DNA of 64,000 nt from Paraburkholderia sp. BCC1885 (GTDB lineage: Bacteria; Pseudomonadota; Gammaproteobacteria; Burkholderiales; Burkholderiaceae): positions 124,001-188,000 of the forward strand of contig NZ_CAAJGM010000011.1 of the NCBI RefSeq assembly GCF_900996235.1. Direction: 5' to 3'. Positions within the stretch are counted from its first letter, which is position 1. The number at the start of each line of letters is the position of its first letter. The notes under the pieces are model-generated. The model did not search any database. It saw nothing but the letters and a program-made list of their open reading frames with translations, and was not told the DNA's origin. The position numbers were made by a program, and so were the translations under genes. This document shows, in pieces, positions 8,172 to 17,215 of the stretch.

Positions 8172-8698
8172 GCGCGTGCCCTCTGCTGCTGGAAGCGGCG
8201 TGCCAGCGCGGTTTCTTCGGCCTCTTCGTCGCTGGTGTTTTCCGCGGCTTCGTCGCACTTGCGGCGGATCTGCTGGATACGCTCGCCGCACAGATCGATA
8301 CGCCCCTGGTTCAGCGCGATATCGCGCTGGATTTTCACGAGCATTGCCGAGCTGTTCTGCACCGCGGCTTCGGCGTGCGCCAGTTCGCCTTCGAGTGCGC
8401 GCAGGCGTTCGGCGACGATCTCCAGATAGCGCCGGCAGCCGTTCAGCTCTTCGAGCGAGAAGGCCTCGCTCCCGGTCATCATCGCGTCCATACGATGCTG
8501 ATAAAAGCGCACGATGCCCGCCTCGTGTTCGAGTTGGGCGGCCTTGGCGTCGTGAGCGGCTTCAAGCGACGCATGCGTGTTGCGCTGTGCATTGAGCGTC
8601 GCGCGCAATGTCTCGTCGAGACGGCGGCGCCGCGTGCACGAGCGGTCGAGCGCGATGATCCGGCGGTCACGCGAGCCGCTTGCTCCCCTGGCCGTCAT
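8168..8698 (-). CDS. hrpB7: HrpB7-family T3SS protein (SctO-like ATPase stalk)
   Basis: A 176-aa protein, almost wholly alpha-helical and highly charged, with long heptad-like stretches ([33 protein letters not shown]) that predict coiled coil. It lies between hrcN and hrcT with ATGA and GTGA overlaps on either side, exactly the place of hrpB7 in Ralstonia and Xanthomonas. HrpB7/YscO/FliJ-type proteins form the central stalk that couples the ATPase to the export gate. Sequence conservation in this family is poor, so the assignment rests mainly on position, size and coiled-coil character. Confidence 0.82.
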   Translation of the reverse strand: MTARGASGSRDRRIIALDRSCTRRRRLDETLRATLNAQRNTHASLEAAHDAKAAQLEHEAGIVRFYQHRMDAMMTGSEAFSLEELNGCRRYLEIVAERLRALEGELAHAEAAVQNSSAMLVKIQRDIALNQGRIDLCGERIQQIRRKCDEAAENTSDEEAEETALARRFQQQRARA

Positions 8699-10047
8699 CC
8701 GCCGAGCCCGCTCAATGCGTACAACTGCGCTTCAGTGTCGGCCGGGGCCGCGTAATCCGTGGTGCGCTGCGAGAGAAACGCCTTGATCGAATCGAGCTTG
8801 GCGATGGCTTCATCGGCGAGCGCGTTGGTGCCGGGCTGATACTCGCCGATCTGCAGCAGCATTTCCACCTCGCGATGCTTCGCCATCAGTTCGCGAATCC
8901 GCGCGGCGGCCTGGACATATTGTTGCGGCACCACTTGCGACATGACGCGCGACAGACTCCCCAGCACATCGATGGCGGGATACTGGTTTTTAGCCGCTAT
9001 TTCACGCGAAAGGATCATGTGGCCATCCAGAATCCCGCGCACTTCCTCGGCAATCGGGTCGCTGCCGCTGTCGTCTTCCGCCAGCACCGTGTATAACGCG
9101 GTGATCGAACCGGTCGCCCCCATGCCGGCGCGTTCGAGCAGACGCGGCAACTCGGCAAAGATGGACGGCGGAAAGCCGCGCCGCGCCGGCGGCTCGCCCG
9201 CTGCCAGCCCGATCTCACGGCCGGCCCGCGCGAAACGCGTCAACGAGTCCATCATCAGCAGCACGCGCTGGCCGCGGTCGCGGAAGTACTCGGCAATCGC
9301 GGTCGCCACATAGGCGGCCTTGGCGCGCTCCGTGGATGAGCGGTCCGAGGTTGCGCACACCACCACCGAACGCGCCATCCCCTCGGGGCCAAGAATCAGT
9401 TCGACGAATTCGCGCACTTCACGGCCACGCTCGCCAATCAGCGCAATCACGTTGACGTCGCACGATGCGCCGCGCGCGAACATGCCGAGCAAGGTACTCT
9501 TGCCGACGCCCGCAGGGGCGAAAATGCCCATCCGCTGCCCTTCTGCGAGCGTCATCATGGCGTCCACCACACGGACGCCGGTGGCGAACGGTGCGTCGAT
9601 CATGCGGCGGCTCATTGGATCCGGCGGCGAGGCGAAGATGGGCCGCAGCGTGTCGGACTCGATGGGCGGGCCGCCATCCACCGGTTCGCCAAGACTGTCG
9701 ATCACGCGGCCGAGCAGCATGTCGCCCACCTTGACCGAAAGCGGCCGGCCCAGACCGATCACCTGGGTGGAGCGCGAAATGTTCTCCAGCCGCGAAAACG
9801 GCGAAAGTAGCGCCACGTCGCGGGTAAAGCCGATTACTTCGGCATGCTGAAGAAGCGTGCCGTTCGGCGCGCGCAGTTCGCATAGTTCGCCAAGCGACAC
9901 GTCGAGGCCCGCCACCTTGATCAGCGTGCCGATCACTTCGAGGACCTTGCCGGTACGCGCCACGCCAGGCACGGCAAGAATCTCGCGTTCGATTGCGTCG
10001 GTCAGGCGCTCGAAATCGATCGTGCGGGTCAGCCAGGGTGTGCTCAT
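8695..10047 (-). CDS. hrcN: Type III secretion ATPase HrcN (SctN)
   Basis: This 450-aa F1-beta/FliI-like ATPase unfolds and releases substrates at the export gate. The P-loop APAGVGKST is at residues 177-185, the Walker B strand [11 protein letters not shown] ends at D267, and the T3SS ATPase signature [16 protein letters not shown] lies downstream. The start at 10047 overlaps the hrpB5 stop by four bases (ATGA) and its end overlaps the hrpB7 start likewise, so the three genes are translationally coupled. Length and motifs are complete and no defect is visible. Confidence 0.97.
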   Translation of the reverse strand: MSTPWLTRTIDFERLTDAIEREILAVPGVARTGKVLEVIGTLIKVAGLDVSLGELCELRAPNGTLLQHAEVIGFTRDVALLSPFSRLENISRSTQVIGLGRPLSVKVGDMLLGRVIDSLGEPVDGGPPIESDTLRPIFASPPDPMSRRMIDAPFATGVRVVDAMMTLAEGQRMGIFAPAGVGKSTLLGMFARGASCDVNVIALIGERGREVREFVELILGPEGMARSVVVCATSDRSSTERAKAAYVATAIAEYFRDRGQRVLLMMDSLTRFARAGREIGLAAGEPPARRGFPPSIFAELPRLLERAGMGATGSITALYTVLAEDDSGSDPIAEEVRGILDGHMILSREIAAKNQYPAIDVLGSLSRVMSQVVPQQYVQAAARIRELMAKHREVEMLLQIGEYQPGTNALADEAIAKLDSIKAFLSQRTTDYAAPADTEAQLYALSGLGG

Positions 10048-10898
10048 GCGGCCCCTTCGGTGGCGGATTGAGAGTGGCCGGTATGCGATGCGTCACCTTC
10101 GTCGCCGGCAGCGGTCTCGTTGTCATCGGCTTCGTCCTCGGCGCGCATCGCTTCCTCGGCCTCCGCTTCTTCCACCGACCGTTTCAATGCGCGCGACACG
10201 GCACTGCTCATTGCGCGAAGCTGCGTATCGAGGCTCGCGTCCACCGTGCCGAAATCCGACTCGCACACGCAGCTTCCTGGGCCGAGGCGCTTGTCGGCCA
10301 CCACCGAAAGCGGGATGGGCCGTCCCAGTTCGTGCCAGCGTGCCGCGAGCCGGTCGAAGGTGGCCTTGGCCTCATCGTAATCGGCGGGGTGGACGGCTAC
10401 CCGCAGATACGTTGCGCCATCGACGATGCGGTCCACCGTCGCCAGCGCCCGTTCGAACAAAGCCTCATGCGACTCGACCCGCACGATCTGTTCGACCGCC
10501 GACGCGACGATCCCCGCCAGCCGCTCACGCATGCGGATCTGCAACTGGCTCTGCGCGTCCGCGACGTCGGCGAGGCGCTCCATCCAGTCGGCCAGCGCGC
10601 GGTCACAGCCATCGCGATAGCCCTGTTCCGCAGCGGTATCGTATTCGCGCTGGGCCTCTTCGATAATCTGTCCCGCCTGTGCATGGCCCGCAGCGACGAT
10701 CTCTGCTGCTTCCTCGCGCGCGGACGCCAGCAACCAATCGCGTTCCGCCGCGAGTTCCTTATAAGCCGCGTCGATAGAAACCAGCGTGCCGAAGGTCTCG
10801 CGTGGAATCACATCGCTCGCCGCGCCGACGCGCGCCACGAGTCCATTGGCGTCAATCTCGCCTGGCGCCGAACGGGCGCTTTTCAACCAAATAGCCAT
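10044..10898 (-). CDS. hrpB5: HrpB5/HrcL ATPase regulator (SctL)
   Basis: The product is 284 aa from the ATG at 10898, with GGAG five bases upstream; a GTG six bases earlier overlaps that ribosome-binding site and is less likely. The middle is a long charged helix ([42 protein letters not shown]), then an FliH/YscL-type C-terminal domain ([60 protein letters not shown]) and a Glu/Asp-rich tail. SctL dimers bind the ATPase N-terminus and link it to the sorting platform. It overlaps hrpB4 by 16 bases, and hrcN follows with ATGA. Confidence 0.92.
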   Translation of the reverse strand: MAIWLKSARSAPGEIDANGLVARVGAASDVIPRETFGTLVSIDAAYKELAAERDWLLASAREEAAEIVAAGHAQAGQIIEEAQREYDTAAEQGYRDGCDRALADWMERLADVADAQSQLQIRMRERLAGIVASAVEQIVRVESHEALFERALATVDRIVDGATYLRVAVHPADYDEAKATFDRLAARWHELGRPIPLSVVADKRLGPGSCVCESDFGTVDASLDTQLRAMSSAVSRALKRSVEEAEAEEAMRAEDEADDNETAAGDEGDASHTGHSQSATEGAA

Positions 10899-11680
10899 GC
10901 CCACTCCGGTAGCAATTCAGACAGGCGCACGAAAAGCCGCGCCGTGCCCAGCGCGTCGATCTGCGCCGGTACGGCAGCGAGCCACGGTGGCGTTGGCAGT
11001 ACCCGCGGCAAGGCAAGCCTGAGCAGCGGAAACGGTATGCGCGAACCGCTGTGTCCAGCGGTTGCGAGGTCGCGCAGCAATAGCGTGCAGCCTTCGATGG
11101 CGAGCGCGGCGGCATCCAATGTGGCAAGCGGCGGCATCGCGGCGCGCGCGGCAAGGCGGGTTGTGTCGGGAGCATCGGCGAGGTGCGCATCCTGAGTCAG
11201 ACGGTCGATGCCGACGCCCGCCCATTCGGACAACTGCGCGCGGCTGCGCCGGTCGATCAGATGCCGCACCTCGGCGCGCCGGAACGATAGCGCGCGCATA
11301 CGCAGCACACGCAGGCCAATCCGCGCAGGTAATACGTCGAGCAGCGCGGCGTTGGGTTGCAGTGCAGCCGGGGCCGCAGTGCTTGCCATGGATGACCCGG
11401 TTGCCGCCGGAGCACCGCACAGGGCGGCTTGCGTCAAGGTATCAAGCCCCGGCGTGCGCACCCCGGCGGCATGAGCCAGCGCTCGCGAGCAGTTTTCCAG
11501 CGCGGCCGCACTCGCCTGTTGCAGCGCCGTATGCCAACTCACAAGCTGGGTGTCGTCGGCTCCAAGCAGAACTGCGCTCCACGAAGAATCGGACCACAGT
11601 GCGGCTTGCGCCAGGTTGCTGCGATAAGCCTCAAGCGCCGCGGCAGCTCGCATAAATGGCAAATCGACGGGGGCGTTCAT
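10883..11680 (-). CDS. hrpB4: HrpB4 sorting-platform protein (SctK)
   Basis: A 265-aa, Ala/Leu-rich soluble protein between hrcJ and hrpB5, the place of hrpB4 in Ralstonia and Xanthomonas. Recognisable parts are PARIGLRVLRMRALSFRRAE near the middle and the C-terminal [13 protein letters not shown], typical of the HrpB4 family. SctK-type proteins connect the inner-membrane ring to the cytoplasmic sorting platform (SctQ/SctL/SctN). The family diverges fast, so the residue-level evidence is modest but the context is strong. Confidence 0.87.
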   Translation of the reverse strand: MNAPVDLPFMRAAAALEAYRSNLAQAALWSDSSWSAVLLGADDTQLVSWHTALQQASAAALENCSRALAHAAGVRTPGLDTLTQAALCGAPAATGSSMASTAAPAALQPNAALLDVLPARIGLRVLRMRALSFRRAEVRHLIDRRSRAQLSEWAGVGIDRLTQDAHLADAPDTTRLAARAAMPPLATLDAAALAIEGCTLLLRDLATAGHSGSRIPFPLLRLALPRVLPTPPWLAAVPAQIDALGTARLFVRLSELLPEWAWLFG

Positions 11681-11697
11681 CGGCAGTGCATACGAGA

Positions 11698-12525
11698 TCA
11701 GCCAGCCGGCCGCAAACGACGCAGGCGCGCGAGCAGCCCGCCGAGCCGGCCGGTTCCTGTATCGCCACTTGCTGGGCCTGCCGCGCCACTTTGTGCCTGG
11801 CCAGCCAGCACGCCACGTTTCGCCAGCACGAGTAGCGCGGTTGCGACCAGCACCGTCGCGCCGGCCAACACACCAATCAGCCAGCCGGGCAAACCATTCG
11901 ACTGCGGCAATTGCGACAACTCGACTGGGTCAGCGGCGACCGCGGTTACGCTCACCTCGTCGTAGGTGAGCCCTTCCACGCTATGCATGACCAGCGTTTT
12001 GATCTGCGGCACGAGCGCGCCGATATCCGAATCCGGACGATACTTGATAAAAACCGCAGCGGATGAGGGTTTGATGGTCTGAGCCAGCGGATCGTTATTC
12101 GGCAGTACGATCTGTACGCGCGCCACCAAAACCCCGTCGATCTTCGACAACGTCGACGAAAGCTCCTGCGACATGCCGTAGATGAACCGCACGCGTTCTT
12201 CGGTCGGTGTCGAGACGAGGCCGTCCTTCTTGAACAGATCGCCCAGGTCGTCGAACTTGTTTTTAGGCAGGCCGCGCGCGCGCAGCACTTCCATCGCGCG
12301 CACCAATTGCCCGTCGTCCACGTCGAGAGACCAGGTTTTGCCGGCGTCCGACGTGTCCTTCGAAGCGTCGACGCCGCGTTCCAGCAATGCCACCACCATC
12401 TCGTTCACATCCTGCTCGGAGAGGTTGCCGTATAGCTCTTTCTTGCAGCCGGCGAGCAGCACGCATAGCGCGAGCACGCACAGCAAAGGCGCGCTGCGGC
12501 GGCGATTCGGCGTTCGGTCTGACAT
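11698..12525 (-). CDS. hrcJ: Type III secretion inner-ring lipoprotein HrcJ (SctJ)
   Basis: The 275-aa lipoprotein forms the inner-membrane MS ring. A lipoprotein signal peptide ends in LLAG with the lipidated cysteine at C27. The YscJ/FliF ring-building motifs follow (LSEQDVNEMVVALLERGVDA; DDGQLVRAMEVLRARGLP; LVSTPTEERVRFIYGMSQEL; VLVARVQIVLP). A C-terminal transmembrane helix (GWLIGVLAGATVLVATALLV) ends in an Arg-rich tail. It lies between hrpB2 and hrpB4 in the leftward operon. Its ring partner SctD is not encoded in the window. Confidence 0.96.
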   Translation of the reverse strand: MSDRTPNRRRSAPLLCVLALCVLLAGCKKELYGNLSEQDVNEMVVALLERGVDASKDTSDAGKTWSLDVDDGQLVRAMEVLRARGLPKNKFDDLGDLFKKDGLVSTPTEERVRFIYGMSQELSSTLSKIDGVLVARVQIVLPNNDPLAQTIKPSSAAVFIKYRPDSDIGALVPQIKTLVMHSVEGLTYDEVSVTAVAADPVELSQLPQSNGLPGWLIGVLAGATVLVATALLVLAKRGVLAGQAQSGAAGPASGDTGTGRLGGLLARLRRLRPAG

Positions 12526-12595
12526 GGTTAAGCCTCGTGATTCCCCACATGACAGACATCCATAAGATGCCTGTTACGACAGTCGTTAGGTAACC

Positions 12596-12991
12596 TTACT
12601 GGTTTTTCATCAGTGTTTCGATGGCCGACTTCGACGAATCGACCACGCCCATCTTCGCTTCCAGATCGAGCTGCGTGCTGGCGAGTTCGAGCGTCATGCG
12701 GATCGTGCCGGCGCTCATTTCGTTCATGGTCAGCGTCGGCGCGCGCTGCGCGAGATCGAGCGCATCGTTGACGGTCTGCTGCAATTCCGCGTCCTGCGAA
12801 GCAACCAGCTTCGAGGCGACCGCCGTGCCGTCATCCTGCGGCGCAGCGGGCGCGCTCATCGGCGCCTTTTGCATCAGCGACTGGAATTTGTCGGCCAACT
12901 GCGTGGACGTTTGCGCACCAGGCGCGGCGGCGCCCTGCGAGAGCTGATCGAGCGAGGCCTGTAATGCCGACGCGTTGACGTTGACAGTCAT
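12596..12991 (-). CDS. hrpB2: HrpB2 inner-rod protein (SctI)
   Basis: The product is 131 aa from the ATG at 12991 behind GGAG; the frame is open further upstream, but that part overlaps hrpB1. The C-terminal helix (DLAQRAPTLTMNEMSAGTIR, then STQLDLEAKMGVVDSSKSAI) is typical of HrpB2/SctI inner-rod subunits. The Ala/Gln-rich N-terminus fits a secreted early substrate. In Xanthomonas HrpB2 is needed for pilus assembly, and its export is limited by HrcU and HpaP. It is the second gene of the leftward operon, 37 bp after hrpB1. Confidence 0.9.
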   Translation of the reverse strand: MTVNVNASALQASLDQLSQGAAAPGAQTSTQLADKFQSLMQKAPMSAPAAPQDDGTAVASKLVASQDAELQQTVNDALDLAQRAPTLTMNEMSAGTIRMTLELASTQLDLEAKMGVVDSSKSAIETLMKNQ

Positions 12992-13028
12992 ATGCGGCTC
13001 CGTGGCGGGTGAAAAGACCTGCAGCGCC

Positions 13029-13613
13029 TCAGGCGCGCAGAAACGACGCGTGCGGAATAGCCGCGGCCACCGGTGCCGGCGCGTGCGCCACTGCGGGAGC
13101 CGCTTCGGCGCTTTCGCTTTCCGCATTGAATTCGGCGAGCGCTTCGCACGAGGCCGGCGTCACGAACTGGCCGCCGTTGCGCTTCACACGCATCGCCTTG
13201 AGCAGATCCTCGCGTGCTTCGAGTGCCCGCACCAGCGCCTGGGTATCGCGGCTCGGGTTGATCTCCATGGCTTCGGTCGCGCACTGCTTCCAGTCCGGAT
13301 GGCCCTTCGCGGACAGGCAGAACGCCAGCAGCGCCTTCGCATAGCCGAAGCGCGGCGCGTTCTCGCCCACCTGACGCAGCACGTGAATGGCGTCGTCCCA
13401 ATGGCCGCGCACCATATGCAGAATGCCGTCGAGCGTGTCGATCTCGGTCACGCGGGGACGCAGCACACGCAACGCGTCGAGCACCAGTTCGATGTCGTAA
13501 GGGTCGGCGGAGACTTTCGGAAAATTGCTGAGCAAGGCGGTCGAAACAGTTTCGATCAGCCCGCCGATCACATTGGGGCTGCAATTCATGTATTCCGGCG
13601 TGCTGGCGGTCAT
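13029..13613 (-). CDS. hrpB1: HrpB1/HrpK-family T3SS protein
   Basis: This 194-aa protein starts at an ATG behind CAGGAG; a second in-frame ATG eight codons on is possible. It has a TPR-like helical core (LVLDALRVLRPRVTEIDTLD; GHWDDAIHVLRQVGE; GYAKALLAFCLSAKGHPDW) diagnostic of the HrpB1_HrpK family, and an Ala/Pro-rich C-terminus. In Xanthomonas HrpB1 is periplasmic and supports pilus formation. It is the first gene of the leftward hrpB operon, 108 bp downstream of a perfect PIP box. No classical signal peptide is visible. Confidence 0.92.
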   Translation of the reverse strand: MTASTPEYMNCSPNVIGGLIETVSTALLSNFPKVSADPYDIELVLDALRVLRPRVTEIDTLDGILHMVRGHWDDAIHVLRQVGENAPRFGYAKALLAFCLSAKGHPDWKQCATEAMEINPSRDTQALVRALEAREDLLKAMRVKRNGGQFVTPASCEALAEFNAESESAEAAPAVAHAPAPVAAAIPHASFLRA

Positions 13614-13683
13614 GGCGACTCACTCCTGGCAGAGACGTTGAAAGCGGCCACGCCATGCGCGGCCGGTCATGAGGAATGCGTCA

Positions 13684-13745
13684 AACATAGCAACTGCCGC
13701 GGCGGCACAAGCGCCGCGATGCGAAGCGAACGCGCCGCAAGCGAA
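13684..13745 (-). promoter_or_regulatory. PIP/hrpII-box promoter of the hrpB1 operon
   Basis: On the minus strand TTCGC-N15-TTCGC occupies 13745-13721 without mismatch, which also satisfies the Ralstonia TTCG-N16-TTCG form. A -10 of YANNNT type, TATGTT, lies at 13689-13684 after a 31-bp spacer, matching the 30-32 bp rule for PIP-box promoters. HrpB/HrpX-type AraC activators bind such boxes, and hrpB is encoded at 5686. The first gene begins 71 bp after the -10. The seven-gene operon downstream has no other obvious promoter. Confidence 0.85.
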
Positions 13746-13850
13746 GCCGGAGCGGCGCGTACCAGGCGTGGCATGGCGCGCGCGCAACAACGCCGCTTCT
13801 GGTCGCGCACGAGCCGCTCGGGTCGCATAGGCCGCACAGGCCGCGCGGGC

Positions 13851-13912
13851 TTCGCGAGGCGTGCGACAGCTTCGCTTCAGGGCCGATGCGTCAAGGGCGC
13901 GAGCGCTATCGT
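13851..13912 (+). promoter_or_regulatory. PIP/hrpII-box promoter of the hrcU operon
   Basis: TTCGC at 13851 and TTCGC at 13871 are separated by exactly 15 bp. A YANNNT -10 (TATCGT) lies at 13907-13912 after exactly 31 bp. hrcU starts 53 bp further on. The box is the mirror image of the one for hrpB1, with 105 bp between the two, and the rest of the 351-bp region between the operons shows nothing else that I recognise. Confidence 0.85.
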
Positions 13913-13964
13913 CGGGCGAGCAGTTTTCCACGCCCCTTGCCGCCCTTTCCAGCCGAGCCGACGC

Positions 13965-15056
13965 ATGAGCGACGAAAAGACCGAAGAACCCACCGACAAA
14001 AAGCTCAAGGATGCCCGCAAGGAAGGCCAGGTTTCGCGCAGCAGCGACCTGACCGACTCGATCTCGATGATGGCCGTGGTGGTCCTGCTGATAGGCGGTG
14101 CAAGCCGCTTTAGCGATGCGATGCGCGCCGTGGTGAACACGGCGATGGCTTTCATCGACAGCGACCATTCGCTCACCAACATGAATACGCTGCTCTACAA
14201 GCTCGGCGGTGTCGCACTTTCGGCCATCTTGCCCTGCGTTTGCGTGGCGGCGCTGGCCGCGATCGCAGGGTCGCTCGGCCAGGTAGGCATCCAGATCACC
14301 ACCAAGCCGATCACGCCCGACCCGAAAGCCGTCAGTCCGGCAGCGGGCCTCAAGAAGATTTTCTCGGTGCACACGCTGATCGAGTGCGCCAAGATGGTCG
14401 TCAAGGCAGCCGTTATTTTTTGCGTGATGTGGGAGTCGATCAAATGGCTCTTCCCGCTGATCGTTGGTTCGCTCTACCAACCGTTACCGGGCCTCGTGCG
14501 GATGTTCTGGGAGATCCTGCTCAAACTGTTCATGGTGGCGGCAGCGGTGTTCGTGCTGGTCGGCGCGGCCGACGTCAAGCTCCAGAGCTTCATGTTTCTC
14601 AAGAAGATGAAGATGAGCAAGGACGAGGTGAAGCGCGAACACAAAAACCAGGAGGGCGACCCGCACATCAAGGGCGAGCGCCGCCGGCTTGCGCGCGAAC
14701 TCGCCACGGCGCCGCCGCAGTCGAAGGTGGGCATGGCGAACATGATGGTGGTGAACCCCACTCATTATGCCGTCGCCGTGCGCTACGCCCCCGACGAGCA
14801 TCCCCTGCCACGCGTGATCGCCAAAGGCATGGACGAACAAGCCGCGCAGTTGCGGCATGCCGCTCGCGACGCCGGTGTGCCGATCATCGGCAATCCGCCG
14901 GTGGCGCGGGCTTTGTACAAGGTAGGTGTCGACCAGCCGATTCCCGAGGAACTGTTCGAAACGGTTGCTGCCATCCTGCGCTGGGTAGAGGCGATTGGGG
15001 TGCGCCGCGAGGACAGTCTCGATCAATCGCCCGATACGCCGCCCCTGCTTCATTGA
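13965..15056 (+). CDS. hrcU: Type III secretion autoprotease and substrate switch HrcU (SctU)
   Basis: The 363-aa FlhB/YscU-family protein starts at the ATG at 13965 (MSDEKTEEPTDKKLKDARKE, the family's hallmark beginning). Four hydrophobic segments cover residues 35-205. The cytoplasmic domain has the self-cleavage motif N264-P265-T266-H267, intact, followed by YAVAVRYAP and IPIIGNPPVARALY-like sequence (VPIIGNPPVARALYKVG). Cleavage after the Asn switches export from early to late substrates. It is the first gene of the rightward operon behind a PIP box. The extended upstream frame has no family similarity. Confidence 0.96.
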   Translation: MSDEKTEEPTDKKLKDARKEGQVSRSSDLTDSISMMAVVVLLIGGASRFSDAMRAVVNTAMAFIDSDHSLTNMNTLLYKLGGVALSAILPCVCVAALAAIAGSLGQVGIQITTKPITPDPKAVSPAAGLKKIFSVHTLIECAKMVVKAAVIFCVMWESIKWLFPLIVGSLYQPLPGLVRMFWEILLKLFMVAAAVFVLVGAADVKLQSFMFLKKMKMSKDEVKREHKNQEGDPHIKGERRRLARELATAPPQSKVGMANMMVVNPTHYAVAVRYAPDEHPLPRVIAKGMDEQAAQLRHAARDAGVPIIGNPPVARALYKVGVDQPIPEELFETVAAILRWVEAIGVRREDSLDQSPDTPPLLH

Positions 15057-15093
15057 TTCGTATAACCAGGTAATCCGACGTGAGATACCCTCC

Positions 15094-17202
15094 ATGCTCA
15101 AAACGCTGAAACTTCCCGCAGGCGGTGAAGTCGGGATCGTGGCGCTGATCGTCGCGATCATCTCACTGATGATCCTGCCGTTGCCGCCCGCGCTGATCGA
15201 CATTCTGCTCGGCGTGAACATCACCATCAGCGTGACGCTGCTGATGGTGACCATGTATGTGCCGGACGTGGTCTCGCTTTCGGCCTTCCCTTCGCTGCTG
15301 CTGTTCACCACACTGTATCGCCTGTCGCTGAACATCGCGTCGACCAAGTCGATTCTGCTGCATGCCGAGGCCGGCCATATCATCGAAAGTTTCGGTGAAC
15401 TGGTGGTGGGCGGCAATCTGGTGGTCGGTCTCGTGGTATTCGTGATCATCACCACGGTGCAGTTCATTGTGATCGCCAAGGGTTCGGAGCGGGTGGCCGA
15501 AGTCGGCGCGCGCTTTACGCTCGACGCGTTGCCCGGCAAACAGATGAGTATCGACGCCGATCTGCGCGCCAATCTGTTGACCGCCGAAGAAGCGCGCCGC
15601 AAACGCGCGACGCTCGCGGTCGAAAGCCAGTTGCACGGCGGCATGGACGGGGCAATGAAGTTCGTCAAGGGCGACGCGGTTGCGGGCCTCATCATCACCA
15701 TGATCAATATCGTGGCGGGCATCGCGGTGGGTGTTGCCTATCACGGCATGAGCGCGGGAGACGCGGCGAACCGCTTTTCGATTCTCTCCGTCGGCGATGC
15801 GATGGTCTCGCAGATTCCCTCGCTGCTGCTCTCGGTGGCGGCCGGCGTCATGATCACGCGTGTGGCCGACGAGCGCCAGGCGAAACACAGCTCGCTCGGC
15901 GATGAGATTGGCCGTCAGCTCGGCTCCAGTTCGCGCGCACTCTATTTTGCGGCGGTATTGCTGCTGGGCTTCGCCGCCGTACCCGGCTTTCCGGCCGCGC
16001 TGTTCGTGCTGCTGTCCGGCACCCTCGCCTTTACCGCCTATCGGCTGAACGCCAAAAAGCCGCAGCAGCAGGATCATGAGCGCGAATCGCTGCACGCCAT
16101 GCAGCGTTCGGGCTCGAAGATCGACGTGCCTGCCATCCTCGCGCGCGCGCCGCAGTTCACCTGTCCGCTCGGCGTGCGGATCGCGCCTGACCTCGTGGCG
16201 CGGCTTACCATGCCCGCACTCGACAAGTCGTTTGAAACCGAACGGGCTCGTCTGCAGGAGGAACTCGGCCTGCCGTTTCCGGGCATCACGATGTGGAGCT
16301 ACGCCGCGCTGCCGGCCGCGACCTGCGAAATCCTCGTGCACGACGTACCCCAGCTCGCCATTGAACTGCCCAGCGGCAAGGTCATGCTGCCGGAGGCCGC
16401 GCGGCTGGGACAATCGGGCGCCGCGGCTGCCAGCGTCTCCGGCGAGGACAACAATGCGCTCGCGGCTCTACTGGCCCAGAGCGAGGAACGCTCCCCGATC
16501 GACGCCAGCGGCGCGCCGACGCATTGGCTCGAAGAGCGCTCCGTGCCCGCGAAAACCCCGGTATGGCGCGCGGAACAGGTGATCGCCCATGCTTCGGTTG
16601 CGCTGATGCGGCGGCACGCACCGCTGTTTCTCGGCATTCAGGAAGTGCAGTGGATTCTCGACCAGCTCGCGAGCGACTATCCCGGCCTCGTCGCCGAGGT
16701 CCAAAAGGTGCTGCCGCCGCAGCGGATCGCGGACGTGCTGCGGCGTCTGCTCGAAGAACAGATCTCCATCCGCAATGTGCGCACCATCATGGAAAGTCTG
16801 ATCGCGTGGGGTCCTAAGGAAAAGGACATGCTGATGCTTACCGAGTATGTACGCGGCGACCTCTCGCGCTTTCTCGCGCATCGCGCGGCGCGTGGCGAGC
16901 GCACGCTTTCGGCCGTGCTGTTCGACATGCCGGTCGAACAACATATTCGCCAGGCGATCAAGCAGACGCCTACCGGCAATTTTCTCGCGCTGCCGCCGGA
17001 CGAAGCGACACTGCTGATCGACAAGATCCAGTCGTTTGTGGGCATGGCGCCGCGCGACGGCGTGGCGCTGGTGACCTCGATGGACATTCGCCGCTATGTG
17101 CGGCGCATGATCGAAGCGCGGCTCGGCTGGCTCGCGGTCTATTCGTATCAGGAACTCGGCGAGCATGTCGAGCTGAGACCGCTCGGCCGCGTGTCGATCT
17201 GA
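15094..17202 (+). CDS. hrcV: Type III secretion export-gate protein HrcV (SctV)
   Basis: A 702-aa FlhA/LcrD-family protein, the inner-membrane export gate with a cytoplasmic nonameric ring. The start at 15094 opens MLKTLKLPAGGEVGIVALIV. About eight membrane segments run to residue 320, including the conserved FPSLLLFTTLYRLSLNIAST and the cytoplasmic loop RFTLDALPGKQMSIDADLRA. The soluble part starts near residue 345 and ends with MLTEYVRGDLSRFLAHR and LGWLAVYSYQELGEHVELRP. Length and motifs are complete. It follows hrcU by 37 bp and precedes hpaP by 13 bp. Confidence 0.97.
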   Translation: MLKTLKLPAGGEVGIVALIVAIISLMILPLPPALIDILLGVNITISVTLLMVTMYVPDVVSLSAFPSLLLFTTLYRLSLNIASTKSILLHAEAGHIIESFGELVVGGNLVVGLVVFVIITTVQFIVIAKGSERVAEVGARFTLDALPGKQMSIDADLRANLLTAEEARRKRATLAVESQLHGGMDGAMKFVKGDAVAGLIITMINIVAGIAVGVAYHGMSAGDAANRFSILSVGDAMVSQIPSLLLSVAAGVMITRVADERQAKHSSLGDEIGRQLGSSSRALYFAAVLLLGFAAVPGFPAALFVLLSGTLAFTAYRLNAKKPQQQDHERESLHAMQRSGSKIDVPAILARAPQFTCPLGVRIAPDLVARLTMPALDKSFETERARLQEELGLPFPGITMWSYAALPAATCEILVHDVPQLAIELPSGKVMLPEAARLGQSGAAAASVSGEDNNALAALLAQSEERSPIDASGAPTHWLEERSVPAKTPVWRAEQVIAHASVALMRRHAPLFLGIQEVQWILDQLASDYPGLVAEVQKVLPPQRIADVLRRLLEEQISIRNVRTIMESLIAWGPKEKDMLMLTEYVRGDLSRFLAHRAARGERTLSAVLFDMPVEQHIRQAIKQTPTGNFLALPPDEATLLIDKIQSFVGMAPRDGVALVTSMDIRRYVRRMIEARLGWLAVYSYQELGEHVELRPLGRVSI

Positions 17203-17215
17203 AAGCGAGTTGACG

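Noticed and set aside
9993..11195. A 400-codon open frame on the plus strand
   Set aside because: It is antisense to hrpB5 and hrpB4, whose motifs and overlaps are convincing; its own sequence has no family features.
12975..13964. N-terminal extension of hrcU by 330 codons
   Set aside because: The extended frame crosses the PIP-box promoters and antisense hrpB1; HrcU proteins begin with the MSDEKTEEPT-type motif found at 13965.
14484..15722. A 412-codon open frame on the minus strand
   Set aside because: It is antisense to hrcU and hrcV, which are unmistakable; the composition is that of a shadow frame.
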